Below, in pieces: positions 20,938 through 31,377 of a DNA stretch of 64,000 bases. The stretch is taken from positions 1,795,001-1,859,000 of the forward strand of contig JBBBDQ010000442.1 in NCBI GenBank assembly GCA_037127315.1, written 5' to 3'. Position numbers and translations under genes: made by a program. The stretch is from Ascarosepion bandense. Lineage: Eukaryota; Mollusca; Cephalopoda; Sepiida; Sepiidae. The notes under the pieces were generated by a model. The model ran no database searches, was not told the DNA's origin, and worked only from the letters and a program-made list of their open reading frames with translations. The first letter of the stretch is position 1, and every line of letters starts with the position of its first letter.

Positions 20938-21055
20938 TCAAAATATTCCCCAGAAAATTATTTTACATATTTATTCTAAATATGGACATGTGAGCGTCTA
21001 TGTAAAATAATTTTTTTTGGGGGGGGGGGGAATATTTTGAAGACCAACTGTTGTA
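20938..21055. repeat. Imperfect inverted repeat
   Basis: CCTCAAAATATTCCCCAGAA with AAATTATTTTACAT at the left pairs with ATGTAAAATAATTTTTTTTG and GGGAATATTTTGAAGACC at the right. The loop is about 35 bases. A run of 11 G interrupts the right arm. The flanking 20613-20937 shows nothing else. Confidence 0.6.
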
Positions 21056-21205
21056 ACATATGGGTCTGACGAGCCGCAATATGCCGTGAAATATGTATGC
21101 CCCATTGTAATAAGTCTAACATCTTTTTTTACTCTGTTAAATTTAATAAATAATTGAGTTTGTCTCTATCGGAATTTACCTGGATAATATACCAACTGTG
21201 CTACG

Positions 21206-21207
<2 letters not shown>

Positions 21208-21256
<49 letters not shown>
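21208..21256. repeat. (AT)n tract
   Basis: Pure AT run. The stretch 21257-21427 to its right holds no recognised family. Confidence 0.9.
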
Positions 21257-21260
<4 letters not shown>

Positions 21261-21427
21261 TAAAAGTTGTAAGTTAAAAATGTATTTTTTGACAACATTT
21301 ATTTATTTCTATTATCATATATATATATTTGATATTTCAGACGGGCCTTTTGTTCAATTGTCGTTTTCGCCGACACAGCTGATAAAAATGAAAGACTCTC
21401 TTCATACCATAATATTGCATAATATTG

Positions 21428-21750
21428 TCCCACCCTTTTATAGTGAAACCGATAAATTGCAACCGCAACTTCTACTCCAACAGTTTCTTTTCTCGCACTT
21501 CCCGACTGTGGAATTCTCTTCCACATGACTGCTTCCCCGACGGCTACAATCTCCAGGAGTTTAAATGTAAGATCAATAGAACCTCCTAACAAACTAACTT
21601 CCATTCTTTCAAACACTCTTCCCACCCACCCAACTATCTATCACCCCCCCTTCTGACATTTTCTATATCTAACCACTCTTCCTATTTACCTCCCCCTATG
21701 TAGCCCCAAGCGCAATAGTGGTAGTGGAATGCCTTGCTTTGGGTGAAATG

Positions 21751-21752
<2 letters not shown>
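21428..21752 (+). mobile_element. LINE-C 3' end with last codons of ORF
   Basis: Starts at the sequence coding SHPF(I)VKPINCNRNF and continues through FFSRTSRLWNSLPHDCFPDG and YNLQEFKCKINRTS to a TAA. It ends with TATGTAGCCCCAAGCGCAAT, CCTTGCTTTGGGTGAAATGA and (AT)n. Very close to 44690-45017. Confidence 0.75.
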
Positions 21753-21807
<55 letters not shown>

Positions 21808-22204
21808 AACCCATGTTTAATATGACCAGAACGTGGCCGTAGATTGTCACAAATGCAGAGAAAGAGGATTTTGCATATTCAGGCGTCATTCTAATTAATT
21901 TTTGGTGCCATTCCGTTTGCCCAATTATGCGCGCGCATCCCGCTCGGTTGGACTTGGCGGAGAGACATTTAGAGAGAATTTCACTGGACTTCCTTGAGAT
22001 CAAAGTTCACAACGTGGGCAGAGGGAGATCACCGGTAGAAAATCGACTTGAAGACCAACTGTTGAATCGACGCTATAAACGACCGACCAAGTAGGCGGGG
22101 AGGTCACAGTAACACAGAGGAAAAACTCAACAGGAAGTATTTATAGAAAAAGGTATATGAAAGCTACGTTATGGCAGTGGAAAAGTTTCTGAAGCCGGGA
22201 TGCC
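21753..22204. other. (AT)n then unclassified sequence with a recurring block
   Basis: (AT)n at 21753-21804. At 21998-22018 the block GATCAAAGTTCACAACGTGG lies upstream of AAAATCGACTTG. A similar block occurs at 32101 and 48516 in otherwise different surroundings. No coding pattern. Confidence 0.4.
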
Positions 22205-22990
22205 AGGTCACCATCAATTCCTTTTTATATTTTTGTCAAGAATCTCTAAATTCTTCTTCTTCTTCTTCTTCTTCTTCTTCTTCTTCTTTGTGCCTTGTCC
22301 TTTCAGGACGTAGGCGATCAAGGCCTTCCACTTCTCCCTATCCTTGGTGGCTCTTAGCACACTTTCTCCTGTAACATCTCGCAACCCCCGTTCAGTTATC
22401 CACCTGCTCAGGCCCTTCAAATATGTTATCCGCTGCTTCCCTCTGTCTCTTTATCCCTCTATCTGGCCTGTCATTATCAGGTTCTCCAAGCCCTCCTTTC
22501 TCATTGCATGTCCCAGGAACTTTAGTTGCCTCTTTCTGATGCTCAGTATTAATTTCTTTTTCGTTTCCATCCTTTCCAAAACCTCACCATTGCTCACATG
22601 CTCGGTCCATGATATCCGCAGCATCCTTTTGTAGAACCACATTTCAGCTGCTTCAAGTTTTTCCTTCATCTTTGTTGATATTATCCAACATTCACTGCCG
22701 TATTGAAGAACTGACATCACATAGCAATCTAGTATTCTCTTCTTCGTTTCTAGTGAAATTTTCCTGTCTCTTAATACTTTACTCAGCTTCTAGAACGCGT
22801 TTTTCGCCATGCCAATTTGCCTTCGGATCTCTGTGTCGCACCTTCCGTCTTCTGTTAGAACACTTCCCAGGTATTTAAATTTTTGTACCTGCTTGATTTT
22901 AGTGTCTCTCACCTGTAATTTGACATTTTTGCTGATGACCATGCATTCGGTTTTCTTGCAATTTATTTGTAGTTCTTTTTTTTGTCACTC
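22205..22990 (-). pseudogene. RTE/BovB-like LINE, C-terminal part and (GAA)n tail
   Basis: From 22990 leftwards the minus strand encodes KTECMVISKN, KFKYLGSVLTEDGRCDTEIR, a frame break near 22790, LETKKRILDCYVMSVLQYGS, MLRISWTEHVSNGEVLERM, RQLKFLGHAMRKEGLENLIM and finally IAYVLKGQGT with a (TTC)11 run (plus strand, 22255-22287) as the 3' tail. A stop at 22451 splits the frame. It is close in sequence to the plus copies at 6060 and 61236, so this subfamily was active fairly recently. Confidence 0.8.
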
Positions 22991-23085
22991 TCTTTAGTTA
23001 CCTTCTGCAAATATATATGGAAAGGTTGCTGCAATTATCTTCGTTCGAAACCTTTCCTGAATCGTTTTTCTAAATATGCTAACAC

Positions 23086-23087
<2 letters not shown>

Positions 23088-23137
<50 letters not shown>

Positions 23138-23157
23138 GAGAGAGAGAGAGTGAGAGA
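23088..23157. repeat. (GA)n tract
   Basis: GAGAGA run with two GTGAG interruptions after a short (TG)n. The flanks 22991-23087 and 23158-23387 show no family. Confidence 0.9.
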
Positions 23158-23387
23158 AATCAAAACTGTTTAGAAACGTGAGTAAAACTGGAAAATAATG
23201 TGGAAATTTCACTAAGTTGGGATGCCTTTTAAGTTGTCCGCTCACGTGTGGCCAAATTTTCTCATGGAAGTGGAAAGTGATGACGAGTAATTTTTACATA
23301 ACCCGAGTTAAAGGGGAAAATTAATCGAGTCGAACCCCATGAAAATAGCGATTAACATCTGATTTTTGTTTTGATTTAATTCTTTAA

Positions 23388-23608
23388 TCTTGATGTTCGT
23401 TGTGGTGCAGTGGATATGCAGATGGCGAGTTCTAATTCCAGTTGTATTCGTTGCATTCACTTACGCGCAAATACTATTCGGAAAGGTAGAAATCCACCTC
23501 GTCTTTCTCCATTTATGGGTTAAACAGCAGGGTAGACCAGGTTCTATAAGCTTAATGGGCAACCAGTCTGCTGCACAAAAACAATGGCAACCTACTATAT
23601 TTTTTTAA
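23388..23608 (+). mobile_element. SINE1 copy, diverged, no 3' module
   Basis: Head TTCGTTGTGGTGCAGTGGAT with a shortened middle, B-box-like GAGTTCTAATTCC, body CACTTACGCGCAAATAC to GCAATGGCAACCTACT. It then ends in a short T run without the CAGTCAGT module. Confidence 0.6.
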
Positions 23609-23689
23609 TCATTTTACACCAAGCAACGTTGAGCCTGGTCAGTGTTTCCGTGGGTGACCACTTGGAAATACCAGGTGCTGGTAGCGTTC

Positions 23690-23945
23690 GCGGATGTGCG
23701 TTGTGGTGCGGTGGATGTCGGCTTGGAGGGGGAAATCGGTGAGCCGAGTTCCAATTTCAGTCGAGCACACTGCACTCACTTGCGCACTGGTACCCTTGGG
23801 AAAGGTATTAATCCGTCCGTTCCCTCCAGTTATGGGTTAAATAACAGGGTAGGACTTGGGACCCTGCCCTTAAAACAGATCCCAATGAGACTTGCTCCGT
23901 CGGGGAGGAAGCCCGCTCAACCCGACTAGGGTGAATGCGGCATAC
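23690..23945 (+). mobile_element. SINE1 variant with a different 3' end
   Basis: Head GTGCGTTGTGGTGCGGTGGA and B-box region CGAGTTCCAATTTC are followed by the usual body. After AACAGGGTAGGACTTGG the sequence switches to a different 3' domain ending CAACCCGACTAGGGTGAATG and CGGCATACATACATAC. The same alternative end lies inverted at 25746-25870. So SINE1-type heads and bodies are joined to at least two unrelated tails. Confidence 0.6.
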
Positions 23946-24560
23946 ATACATACAAGCAAGGCATTCCACTGCCACTATTGTGCAGGGGGTTACATCGGGG
24001 AAAGTGATAAGAAATAGTGGTTAGATATAGGAAATGTCAGAAGGAGGGTGATAGACGGGTAAGGATACCGAGGATGGGGGTTGGGTAGAAGGGAAGAGTG
24101 TTTGAGAGAATGGATGCGAGTTAGTGTGTTAGGAGGTGTCTATTGATCTTACATTTAAACTCCTAGAAATTGCGGTTACATTTTACCTGTTTCACTGTAA
24201 AACGGTGGGACCTAGTTGCTAATCTAGTATCTCATGCAAATTCACACCTAGGGGCACCAGTGATCTAAGTTCATCGGAGCAGAAGCCGTGAAAGTATTTA
24301 TAGAAGAGGCACAGTGAAGTCACGTCACGCTGGTGAGAGAGCGACGGCAGCCGGTCAGCCAAGTCGGCATCGACCACATTACAGATTCTCTGTTGTATTT
24401 TGTCAAGAAGCCCGAGGAGAATAGCAGGGGCACCCGACCAGATGTGGTAGCAGTATTCAATACACGGGCGGAAAATCCTCTGCCCAGTCAGCAGTATCCC
24501 TTTCGCGACATGATCGACCAAGCGCGTATCACGTATGACACTTATATGACTGAATCTAAA
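23946..24560 (-). pseudogene. LINE-C copy, RT C-terminal part and 3' end
   Basis: The 3' end is at the left (CAAGCAAGGCATTCCACTGC). The minus-strand frame at 24521-24219 encodes RPCIEYCYHIWSGAPAILLG, LDKIQQRICNVVDADLADRL, SLCLFYKYFHGFCSDELRSL and VPLGVNLHEILD then TAG. The last 10 residues are out of register with the family: a one-base deletion shifts the frame just after LVP, the same as in the copy at 43931-45017. Confidence 0.75.
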
Positions 24561-24732
24561 AGATTTTTAAGTTTAACTAAACATTTGATGTCATGGCCCT
24601 GCCCAGAGGATTAATACGAGCCTTTGTCAGAAACAACAATTGGTAGATGATCGATAATCGAACTAATTTTTCTGCCAAGTTAGTAGGAAATAGTAAGAAT
24701 TCTAATTCTATCAAGACTGATTATATTTAAGA

Positions 24733-24788
<56 letters not shown>

Positions 24789-24941
24789 ACAGTCTCTCGC
24801 TCTCTCTTAGATGTGGTACAAAACCGAACGTATCCTATACTTTCGGCTTTGTGCCACAAAGGTACCCAGTGAGGATCAAACTCACTACTCAGTTGTAATA
24901 GAGTCTAGATTGCTAACGATTACACCACACCGAGGTGCTTA

Positions 24942-24988
<47 letters not shown>
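24733..24988. repeat. Inverted (ATCT)n/(GATA)n pair around a tRNA-like element
   Basis: (ATCT)n at 24733-24787 and (GATA)n at 24942-24988 are reverse complements and flank a tRNA-like unit. The minus strand of 24855-24937 reads CTCGGTGTGGTGTAATCGTT (A-box region) to GAGTTTGATCCTCACTGGG (B-box region). The arrangement gives a hairpin with microsatellite arms. Confidence 0.6.
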
Positions 24989-24990
<2 letters not shown>

Positions 24991-25034
24991 TTTATATGCG
25001 CCTATATATATATATATATATATATCTTTTTTTT

Positions 25035-25708
25035 TCTTTAATCCGAAATGGAAAAAGCAGGAAAGTAAATTCCAAGAGCCTGATCCTAGTTAATATTTAA
25101 AAAAAAATTTATTAATATTAAAAATGATAGAGGAGGAGAGCTCAATGTACTTAAAATTACAGAGCCAATATAAATTAAGTAAATTTTCAAAATTCAAAAA
25201 TGTTGAATGAACATTTCAACATGAAATCCCTAAGAGAAAATTCACGTCTCCTCAGAGTGTATAGAGAAAATAAGAGTGTATCGAGCGTTCTCTATTTGAT
25301 ATTTGATATTCTCTCCTTTTCTTTCTTTCCTTTTTCCCCCTTCTCTATTTTTTCTATGTACACTCTTATATTCCGCCGTTTCCCTTTATGTTCTGTTTGT
25401 TTAACCCAAGTGTCAAGATAACGACCTCCCATTTCCTATATTCTCTCCGTCTATTAAGTTAGACATGCCAATCTCCCATCTCTTCACTTACAAAATAAAA
25501 ACCAAAAATAGACTGACTTTTAGAAAAAAATTCTTTGTGACGTATATTTCTCAAATCTTAACCGTTTTTATCATATTGTTCCCCTTCTTAACCCTATTTT
25601 TCTTCATTTTGGATATAGAACTGTTTGCTGAGGAGACGTGAATTCTCTCTTAGAGATTTCATGTTGAAATGTTCATTCAACATTTTTGAATTTTGAAAAA
25701 TTACTTTA

Positions 25709-25735
<27 letters not shown>
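25035..25735. repeat. Foldback element with ~370-bp loop
   Basis: Left arm 25180-25258 (CAAAAATGTTGAATGAACAT, CACGTCTCCTCAG) pairs with right arm 25627-25712 (CTGAGGAGACGTGAATTCTC, ATGTTCATTCAACATTTTTG). Sequence left of the arms (25035-25180) is homologous to 59830-59962 beside the palindrome at 60.05 kb, so both are members of one foldback family. The loop shows no coding pattern. Confidence 0.7.
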
Positions 25736-25745
<10 letters not shown>

Positions 25746-25749
<4 letters not shown>

Positions 25750-25870
25750 ACCTGCATTCACCCTAGTCGGGTTGAGCCGGCTTCCTCCCCGATCCATTAG
25801 GATTTGTTTATGGGCAAGGTCCAAGTTCTACCCTGGGTCTCAAGTCCTACCCTGCACGCTTAGATGTGGC
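25746..25870 (-). mobile_element. SINE1 alternative 3' end
   Basis: Minus-strand copy of the end seen at 23820-23945 (plus strand here: GCATTCACCCTAGTCGGGTT, GCTTCCTCCCCGATCC). It starts right after (AT)n at 25713-25745. Confidence 0.6.
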
Positions 25871-25871
25871 A

Positions 25872-25975
25872 CAAGATTGAAAGAATGTGGGTACCCCAAG
25901 AGGATTACACTCACTACTCAGTTGTAAAAGGTTTTAGCAAAACAAGCTTGTTAACCATTACACCACGCCCGAGTT
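25872..25975 (-). repeat. tRNA-like SINE head
   Basis: The minus strand reads CTCGGGCGTGGTGTAATGGT (A-box region) and AGTGAGTGTAATCCTCTTGG (B-box region diverged). It resembles the unit at 24855-24937, including the extra CAAGCTTGTTTTGCTAAAAC in the anticodon area. Confidence 0.45.
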
Positions 25976-26479
25976 GCACAATAAAGACAGAATGTGGAAA
26001 CTAAGGCTACTTTTGACTACTACTACTACTACTATTAATAAATAATATGAGCAAATTCCTGAAACGCTTCGGCAGAATTTCGCTTTTTATGTTGAAATCT
26101 TCTAAGCTTTGTCTTTTTCTTCTGCTCATACTGGATGTAGATGTTGTTTTGCATATAAGAATCCTCCATTGACCTGACATTATAACGAAGACTAGGATGG
26201 GTGGTAGTTGTACTGGGAGTAGACGAGGGGGGGGGGGTGAATCTGGAATATTCCAGCAGTAAAGACAACATAAATCAAGGAGCGGAGAACGCGAAATAGC
26301 TATTTGCTTTGCGGTACGCCAAAATATACAAACGCACTGACATACGATCGGGACGCTAAAAAAGACCCGAAACAAAACTAGACAAAGCAAAAACAAAACA
26401 AAAATTAGGCATAAATCGTAAATAATAAGAAACAAGTAAATACATATATAAAGTCGTAAATACTTAAGTTTATTATCTA

Positions 26480-26482
<3 letters not shown>
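25976..26482. other. No gene seen
   Basis: A short (ACT)n at 26018-26033 and otherwise no recognised family. A minus-strand frame of 142 codons at 26007-26435 has low-complexity serine runs and no motif I recognise; I do not call it a gene. Confidence 0.35.
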
Positions 26483-26514
<32 letters not shown>

Positions 26515-26518
<4 letters not shown>

Positions 26519-26735
26519 ATCCGCAGACAGATCTGTTTCGCTGTATCACAGCTCATCAGTACGGTTAGACTCCGATTGCTTTTAACCCAGTATTGAAACC
26601 CGACCGAATTGGCGTCAGTCGGCGATTCTACTTCTGGGCTATGGGCGCACGGTAGAAGAAGGCAGACTTTTTAGCATGTATATTGTCATTATACCCGCCC
26701 AATAGCCAGAGTGCTCTAATCCATTACTGAATGAG

Positions 26736-26737
<2 letters not shown>
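26515..26737 (-). mobile_element. SINE2 copy
   Basis: Bounded by (AT)n at 26483-26514 and 26738-26786. Landmarks: GTCATCCGCAGACAGATCTG at the left (its 3' end), GAAACCCGACCGAATTGGCG, complement of the A box TTCTGGGCTATGGGCGC and CATTACTGAATGAGCG at the right. A complete copy. Confidence 0.75.
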
Positions 26738-26787
<50 letters not shown>

Positions 26788-26790
<3 letters not shown>

Positions 26791-27015
26791 TCATCCACAT
26801 ACAAGCCTGATTCGCTGTATCAGAGCTCATCAGTGTGGCTACACACATCCACTTGCTTCTGGCCGGGATTGAAATTCGACCGATTTGATGTCAGTCGGAG
26901 CCGCTACTCCCTAAGCCATAGGCGCATGCAATCGGAGAAGGGAAATTTTAACGTGTTGCATATAAGCAGTGTATACCCACGCCAGTCATCGAAAGAACTC
27001 AATTCATTTCGATTA
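26788..27015 (-). mobile_element. SINE2 copy, diverged
   Basis: Tandem to the previous one in the same orientation, sharing one (AT)n tract. It is more diverged: GTCATCCACATACAAGCCTG at its 3' end, GAAATTCGACCGATTTGATG in the B-box area, and TAAGCCATAGGCGCATG in the A-box area. Confidence 0.6.
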
Positions 27016-27177
27016 ATTTTTAAATAATGTTTAAACAAATAAATTAAGAGCGTGTCGGACTTAATCCATTTCGTAAAATAATTTATCTTTGCTTACATTA
27101 GGATAGATATGAATATTACAAAGAATCAGGAGTTTGTGTGCTGAAAGGCTTCGTTCGATCTTTGCGAAATTGTAAGT
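27016..27177. other. No feature seen
   Basis: AT-rich, no family recognised. Confidence 0.4.
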
Positions 27178-27322
27178 GCTTCGTGGTCGAGCGGTCTAAG
27201 ACACGTTGGAGCAATAGACAGTTTCTCCTAGGTTTGTATCCAGTCAGAGGACGCATATTTTCCCTAACAAGATTTCTCGATTATTCAGGCCTATACATAT
27301 AGATAAACATACTGTTTAATTC
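27178..27322 (+). mobile_element. SINE3 copy
   Basis: The tRNA-like head CTTCGTGGTCGAGCGGTCTA then AGGTTTGTATCCAGTC is followed by a body CGATTATTCAGGCCTATACA and CATACTGTTTAATT. That body matches the foldback SINE3 at 16.8-17.3 kb (AATAATCAGGCCGGTAGATA, ATACTGTTTAATT), linking the two as one family. Confidence 0.6.
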
Positions 27323-27820
27323 GAATTCCAGTTGATTTCCTTGCATTCACTTACGCACAAATACCCTTGGGAAAGGCATTAATCCTTCTCCTTCCTCTAG
27401 TCATGGGTTAAAAAATAGGGCAGATTGGGCTCTATAGCCTTAGCTGGCAACTAGCCTAGCGCAGAAAGCAATAACAACCTACTGTGCGATAATCTTCTGC
27501 ACAGTCAGTCATGTCTCTTTCAAGACATGATCGCCCAAAGCGTGTACCACGTATGACACTTAACTGACTGAGTGAAGATAATAGTTGGAAACTTAAGTAA
27601 AGCTTCTACCGGGCAAAAAGTGGGGGATCAGTTTTCTATTGTTATTAAATAATAAACTGATCCCCCACTTATTACTACTTATTAATACAATCCGTCTCTT
27701 CTCCGTTGAGCTATAGTTTAAAGAGCAGGATAAAAAATGTTCTACCCAGTCAGTCATGGCTCTTTTGAGACATGATCGCCCAAAGCGTGTATCACGTATG
27801 GCACTTAACTGACTGATTTA
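27323..27820 (+). mobile_element. SINE1 with two 3' modules, head lost
   Basis: Begins at the end of the head region (GAATTCCAGTTGATTTCC) fused to the SINE3 end. The body is followed by a module (27500-27574), the hairpin spacer (GTGGGGGATCAGTTTTCTAT / ATAAACTGATCCCCCAC at 27625-27670) and a second module ending ACTGACTGATTTA. Confidence 0.65.
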
Positions 27821-28440
27821 TATAGAACAGAAAAAATGACACCTCATGTTCATGACTTTTCTGGAGTACTCATCAGGATAACAGGTATTTATAACGCTTT
27901 TTTTTAAATATCTTCATGAGCAAATCTATGTGCGTTGTAATACGATATTGAATAACTACTATTTGTTGCTACAATAAAAAATAATTTTCAGTGTATCTTA
28001 CAATAATTTTCGATGTATTCTGTCGTGCAGAAAAGCATTTTATAATAAATCTCAAATAAATCATACTATATTATCAATACTATATTATAATAATTTGGAA
28101 GGTACTTATATAACAAAAATTATTAGCATCGTAATTCTATAGTAAAAAATCATTTCCTATAGTTTACGATAATAGAATCACTTTCAATGTATCAGCACAT
28201 CCTAAGATTCATAAAAATCATTATCAATGCATTTCTATAGAAAACAAACTTTATACAATGAATTTCTATAAGATAATACTATAATAAGATTCTTTGGGGA
28301 CACTTGTTTATATTATTAATCATTTACAATTAATTATTATTGTAATATAATTTCAATGCAACCTGGCATTATTTTCACAACAAATCTATAGTAAAAAATA
28401 ATTACAACGCTTTACAATATAAATTCATATCTACAACGCG
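27821..28440. repeat. AT-rich stretch with degenerate short repeats
   Basis: Loosely repeated motifs such as ATAATTTTCAATGTATC, TCTATAGTAAAAAAT and TTTCTATA recur at irregular 40-60 base spacing. It could be a decayed tandem array. No coding pattern. Confidence 0.4.
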
Positions 28441-29075
28441 TCTTTATAAATCTTTTTAAAATCACAGTAAGCCTCCTCGGCTTCACTCTCTCAACCGACC
28501 TCAAAGGGAACGATAAGATCGAATACATAGCTGCGTCTACTGCTAGGAAAGTTGGTTCACTGTGTTGAACCGGGAAGTTTTTCAAGTCAGAATCCATTTT
28601 GTACAATTATAAATCTACCATTCGTCTATGCAGTGAATATTGTTGCCAGATCTGGTCGGGTGCTCCTGCTATTCATCTTGAGGTTCAAGACAAAATCCAA
28701 AGAATGATCTGCAATATAATAGATCCTGACTCGGCATCTCGACTTTAGTCATTTTCTCACCGACGTAATGCGGCTCCTCTCTGTCTTTTCTACAAGCATT
28801 TTTTAATGCAACTGCTCTGAAGAGATTTTTTTCTGGTACTTCGACTACATGTATTTACACGTGCAACTAGAATACCATCTAGGTCCCAATCTTTTACCGT
28901 CGGAATAGTAAAATGTAACCGCCTCTTCTACTTTAACAGTATTTTTCCCGCACTTCCCGTTTGTAGAACTCCCTTCCGTTTGCTTGCTTCTCTGATAGAT
29001 AGACTTTCGAAAAGTTTAAATGCAATGTTACTTGTCATCTTCTATCTTCCTGAATCCCGTTCATCTTTTATCCTT
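28441..29075 (+). pseudogene. Degenerate LINE-C RT C-terminal region
   Basis: Islands in order: GCCTCCTCGGCTTCACTCTC (L-L-G-F/L-T-L-S), AAAGTTGGTTCACTGTGTTG, ATATTGTTGCCAGATCTGGT (Y-C-C-Q-I-W) with GGGTGCTCCTGCTATTCATC, TTTTCTACAAGCATTTT and ACTTCCCGTTTGTAGAACTC. Stops and indels throughout. It ends without the typical tail, at the SINE1 that follows. Confidence 0.6.
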
Positions 29076-29099
29076 TCCTAAATACACACTGTACCCTAA

Positions 29100-29382
29100 T
29101 ATCGGCTCGGAACGAGAAATCGGGGAGCCGAGTTCGAATTCCAGTTGAATCCATTGCATTCACTTACGCGCAAATACCCTTAGGAAAGGTATTAATCCGT
29201 CTATTCCTTCCAGTTAAGGGTTAAATAACAGGACAGATTGGGTTCTATAGCCTTGGCTGGCAACCAGTCTACCGCAGAAAGCAATGGCAACCTACTGCGG
29301 GATAATCTTCTACTCAGTCAGCCATGTCTCTTTCGAGACATGATCGCCAAAACGTGTTTCACGTATGGCACTTAACTGACTG
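29100..29382 (+). mobile_element. SINE1 copy, single 3' module
   Basis: Starts within the head (TCGGCTCGGAACGAGAAATC), B-box GAGTTCGAATTCC at 29130, body and one module to ACTGACTG at 29382. Together with the downstream (TTA)n and RTE piece it is duplicated at 40.2-40.67 kb. Confidence 0.7.
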
Positions 29383-29386
29383 CCCC

Positions 29387-29389
<3 letters not shown>

Positions 29390-29426
<37 letters not shown>

Positions 29427-29427
29427 G
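29390..29427. repeat. (TTA)n tract
   Basis: Trinucleotide run at the junction between SINE1 and the RTE fragment. It is shorter in the duplicate at 40528-40553. Confidence 0.9.
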
Positions 29428-29860
29428 TATAAAAACAATTTTAGAATTCCTCCTCTATAAATGTGAATGCTGGATAATTTACATACAGATGAAGAAGCGA
29501 TAACAGAAATGTGGTTCTACAGAAGGATGATGAGGATACCATGGACGGAGCCCATAAGCAACAAAATGTCTTAAGGAAAATTAAAACAAGGGCACATATT
29601 CAGAATCAGAAAGAGACAGCTAAATGGGGGAATATATAATGAGAAAGGAGACTTGGAGAATTTGACACGCACGAGACATATCAAAGATAAAAGATACAGA
29701 GGTGGAACTGTGAGCCACGAGATTATGCGAATGGGTTGCGGAAAAGTGACGGGAGGAATGATTAAAAAAAGACCCGTTACTAAGAGCTAAAAGATGCGGA
29801 GAGCCATTATTGCCCACATCCTGTATAACCACGGCAGAGAGAAGAAGATGAAGAAAATTG
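29428..29860 (+). pseudogene. Decayed RTE LINE fragment
   Basis: Readable islands: TGTGAATGCTGGATAATTTA (C-E-C-W-I-I), AATGTGGTTCTACAGAAGGA, GAATCAGAAAGAGACAGCTA and AGAGCTAAAAGATGCGGAGA. Same order as the intact-like copy at 6060. Many stops. Confidence 0.55.
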
Positions 29861-30540
29861 CCTTCTCTCCCAAGTGGCAATATTCCTGTCTTGTAGATAT
29901 TAATGCTGATCCCAAGTACGTGACATATTACTTGCAATCTGTCCTCCCTTATCCTGACCAACGAGTCCCAATAAGAAGGCATAACGATAAATATCTTATT
30001 CGAGGCGATGAATCAACAGAAAACTGACCGCCGTTATTGTCTGTTATGCCGATAAGGCGAATAAATAAACTAAGACATCCTGAAATTAACGGCAGGTTGC
30101 TATCGACAAACGCCTCGTGAGCGGCCGATAAGAACGTTTTCTTTCTAAGGTGAAATGAATATCGCTGTTTTACCTTTGTGCGATCGGAGTATCTGGCGAT
30201 GAAGGGTCAACCTGATGTGATTGACTTCTCGGAGTAGATATGGAACTATTATTATTGTTCAACAGAACAACACGTGAACAAAGTGATGCTGGAGTACAAA
30301 TATACAAAGAAAGATATAGCCACCATAACATCCAAACTGATAAGAGTATACCAGGCTCATGCCTCACAGCCAAATCTGCACAAAATCGGGAAAGGCTTTA
30401 TTAAATTTTATTATTGCACCATTATCACTATTACTATTATCATTAATATTAGACGCCATTTTTAATATTATTATGACTACACTTCTTCTTTTTATTAATC
30501 TTATTACTATTATTATTACAGCACCATCCTCAGTATCAAT
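29861..30540. other. No gene seen
   Basis: A 77-codon plus frame at 29794-30027 begins in RTE debris and has no recognisable motif. 30400-30540 is rich in ATT. Nothing else recognised. Confidence 0.35.
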
Positions 30541-30543
30541 ACT

Positions 30544-30544
30544 A

Positions 30545-30589
<45 letters not shown>

Positions 30590-31330
30590 GTCATTTTTCA
30601 TCATATTTCGATTTCTGCTATGGTCGCACTACCAACCAAGTCTGTGGGAAGTACCTAAGGCAGGTCGTGGCGTGTTGTTATGGCTCCATTTCATGTTTTT
30701 TTTTCTATCTTCCTCATCATCCCTAGCGTTACATAGACAAAGTTCTCCTTAGTGTGTGGGCTGTACTTAATAAGACAATTTTTTGTATATCTCTTAAGCT
30801 GGGTTTTCCAGGGATTCTTTTAATGTGTTGTTTTGTTCCATTTTTTATCATTCCAAGTGCACCTACTATCACTGGCACAACTCTTGTTTTCAATTTCCAC
30901 ATTTTTTCTATTTCAATTTCCAGGTCTTTATATTTTGACAGTTTTTCGAATTCCTTGGTTGCTATGTTACAATCCGCTGGACAAGCCATATCAATTAATA
31001 GACATGTTTTCTCTTTCTGGTTTTTAACAATAATGTCCGGCCTATTTGCTTCAGTTTTTCTGTCTGTGTAGATGGTGTAATCCCATAGAATGGTTACATC
31101 TTCTATTTCTGTAACCGGTGCTGGGTGATGTTCATGCCAGTGTTTGTTTACAGATTTTCCATGGTGTTTGCACATTGTCCAATGTAAATATTACCCCACT
31201 CTATCGTGGCGATTTTTATATTCATTTGGGGCAAGTACAGAACAGCCTGAGATTAGATGGTCTATTGTTTATTGCTATTTGTCACATAACCTGCATTTTG
31301 TATCCATATTATTATGTATAATATTTGCCT
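30544..31330 (-). pseudogene. R2-like LINE: zinc knuckle and restriction-like endonuclease region
   Basis: Reading the minus strand from 31320: TKCRLCDK, HLISGCSVLAPNEYKNRHD and HWTMCKHHGK form a Cys/His knuckle (C-x2-C ... H-x4-C). Then come TEANRPDIIVKNQKEKTCLL and IDMACPADCN, with RPD...LLIDMA matching the PD-(D/E)xK pattern of restriction-like endonucleases of R2/R4-type LINEs. The frame ends LRRTLSM at 30729. Three stops lie in the knuckle part (near 31277, 31271 and 31196), so it is dead. A (TTA)n run (30544-30587) is at its 3' side. The RT domain is absent. Confidence 0.7.
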
Positions 31331-31377
31331 GAAAGTTTCTAGTGAAAAGACTTTGGTCTTGCGCTGCAAGAATAAAG

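Noticed and set aside
24855..24937. tRNA gene candidate on the minus strand (also 7562-7652, 25872-25975, 27178-27260)
   Set aside because: Internal promoter boxes are present but acceptor or anticodon stems do not form cleanly, and related copies are dispersed with SINE bodies.
26007..26435. 142-codon minus frame with hydrophobic N-terminus
   Set aside because: Looks like a membrane segment by composition only; it ends in a serine run from (ACT)n, overlaps no known family and has no support beyond length.
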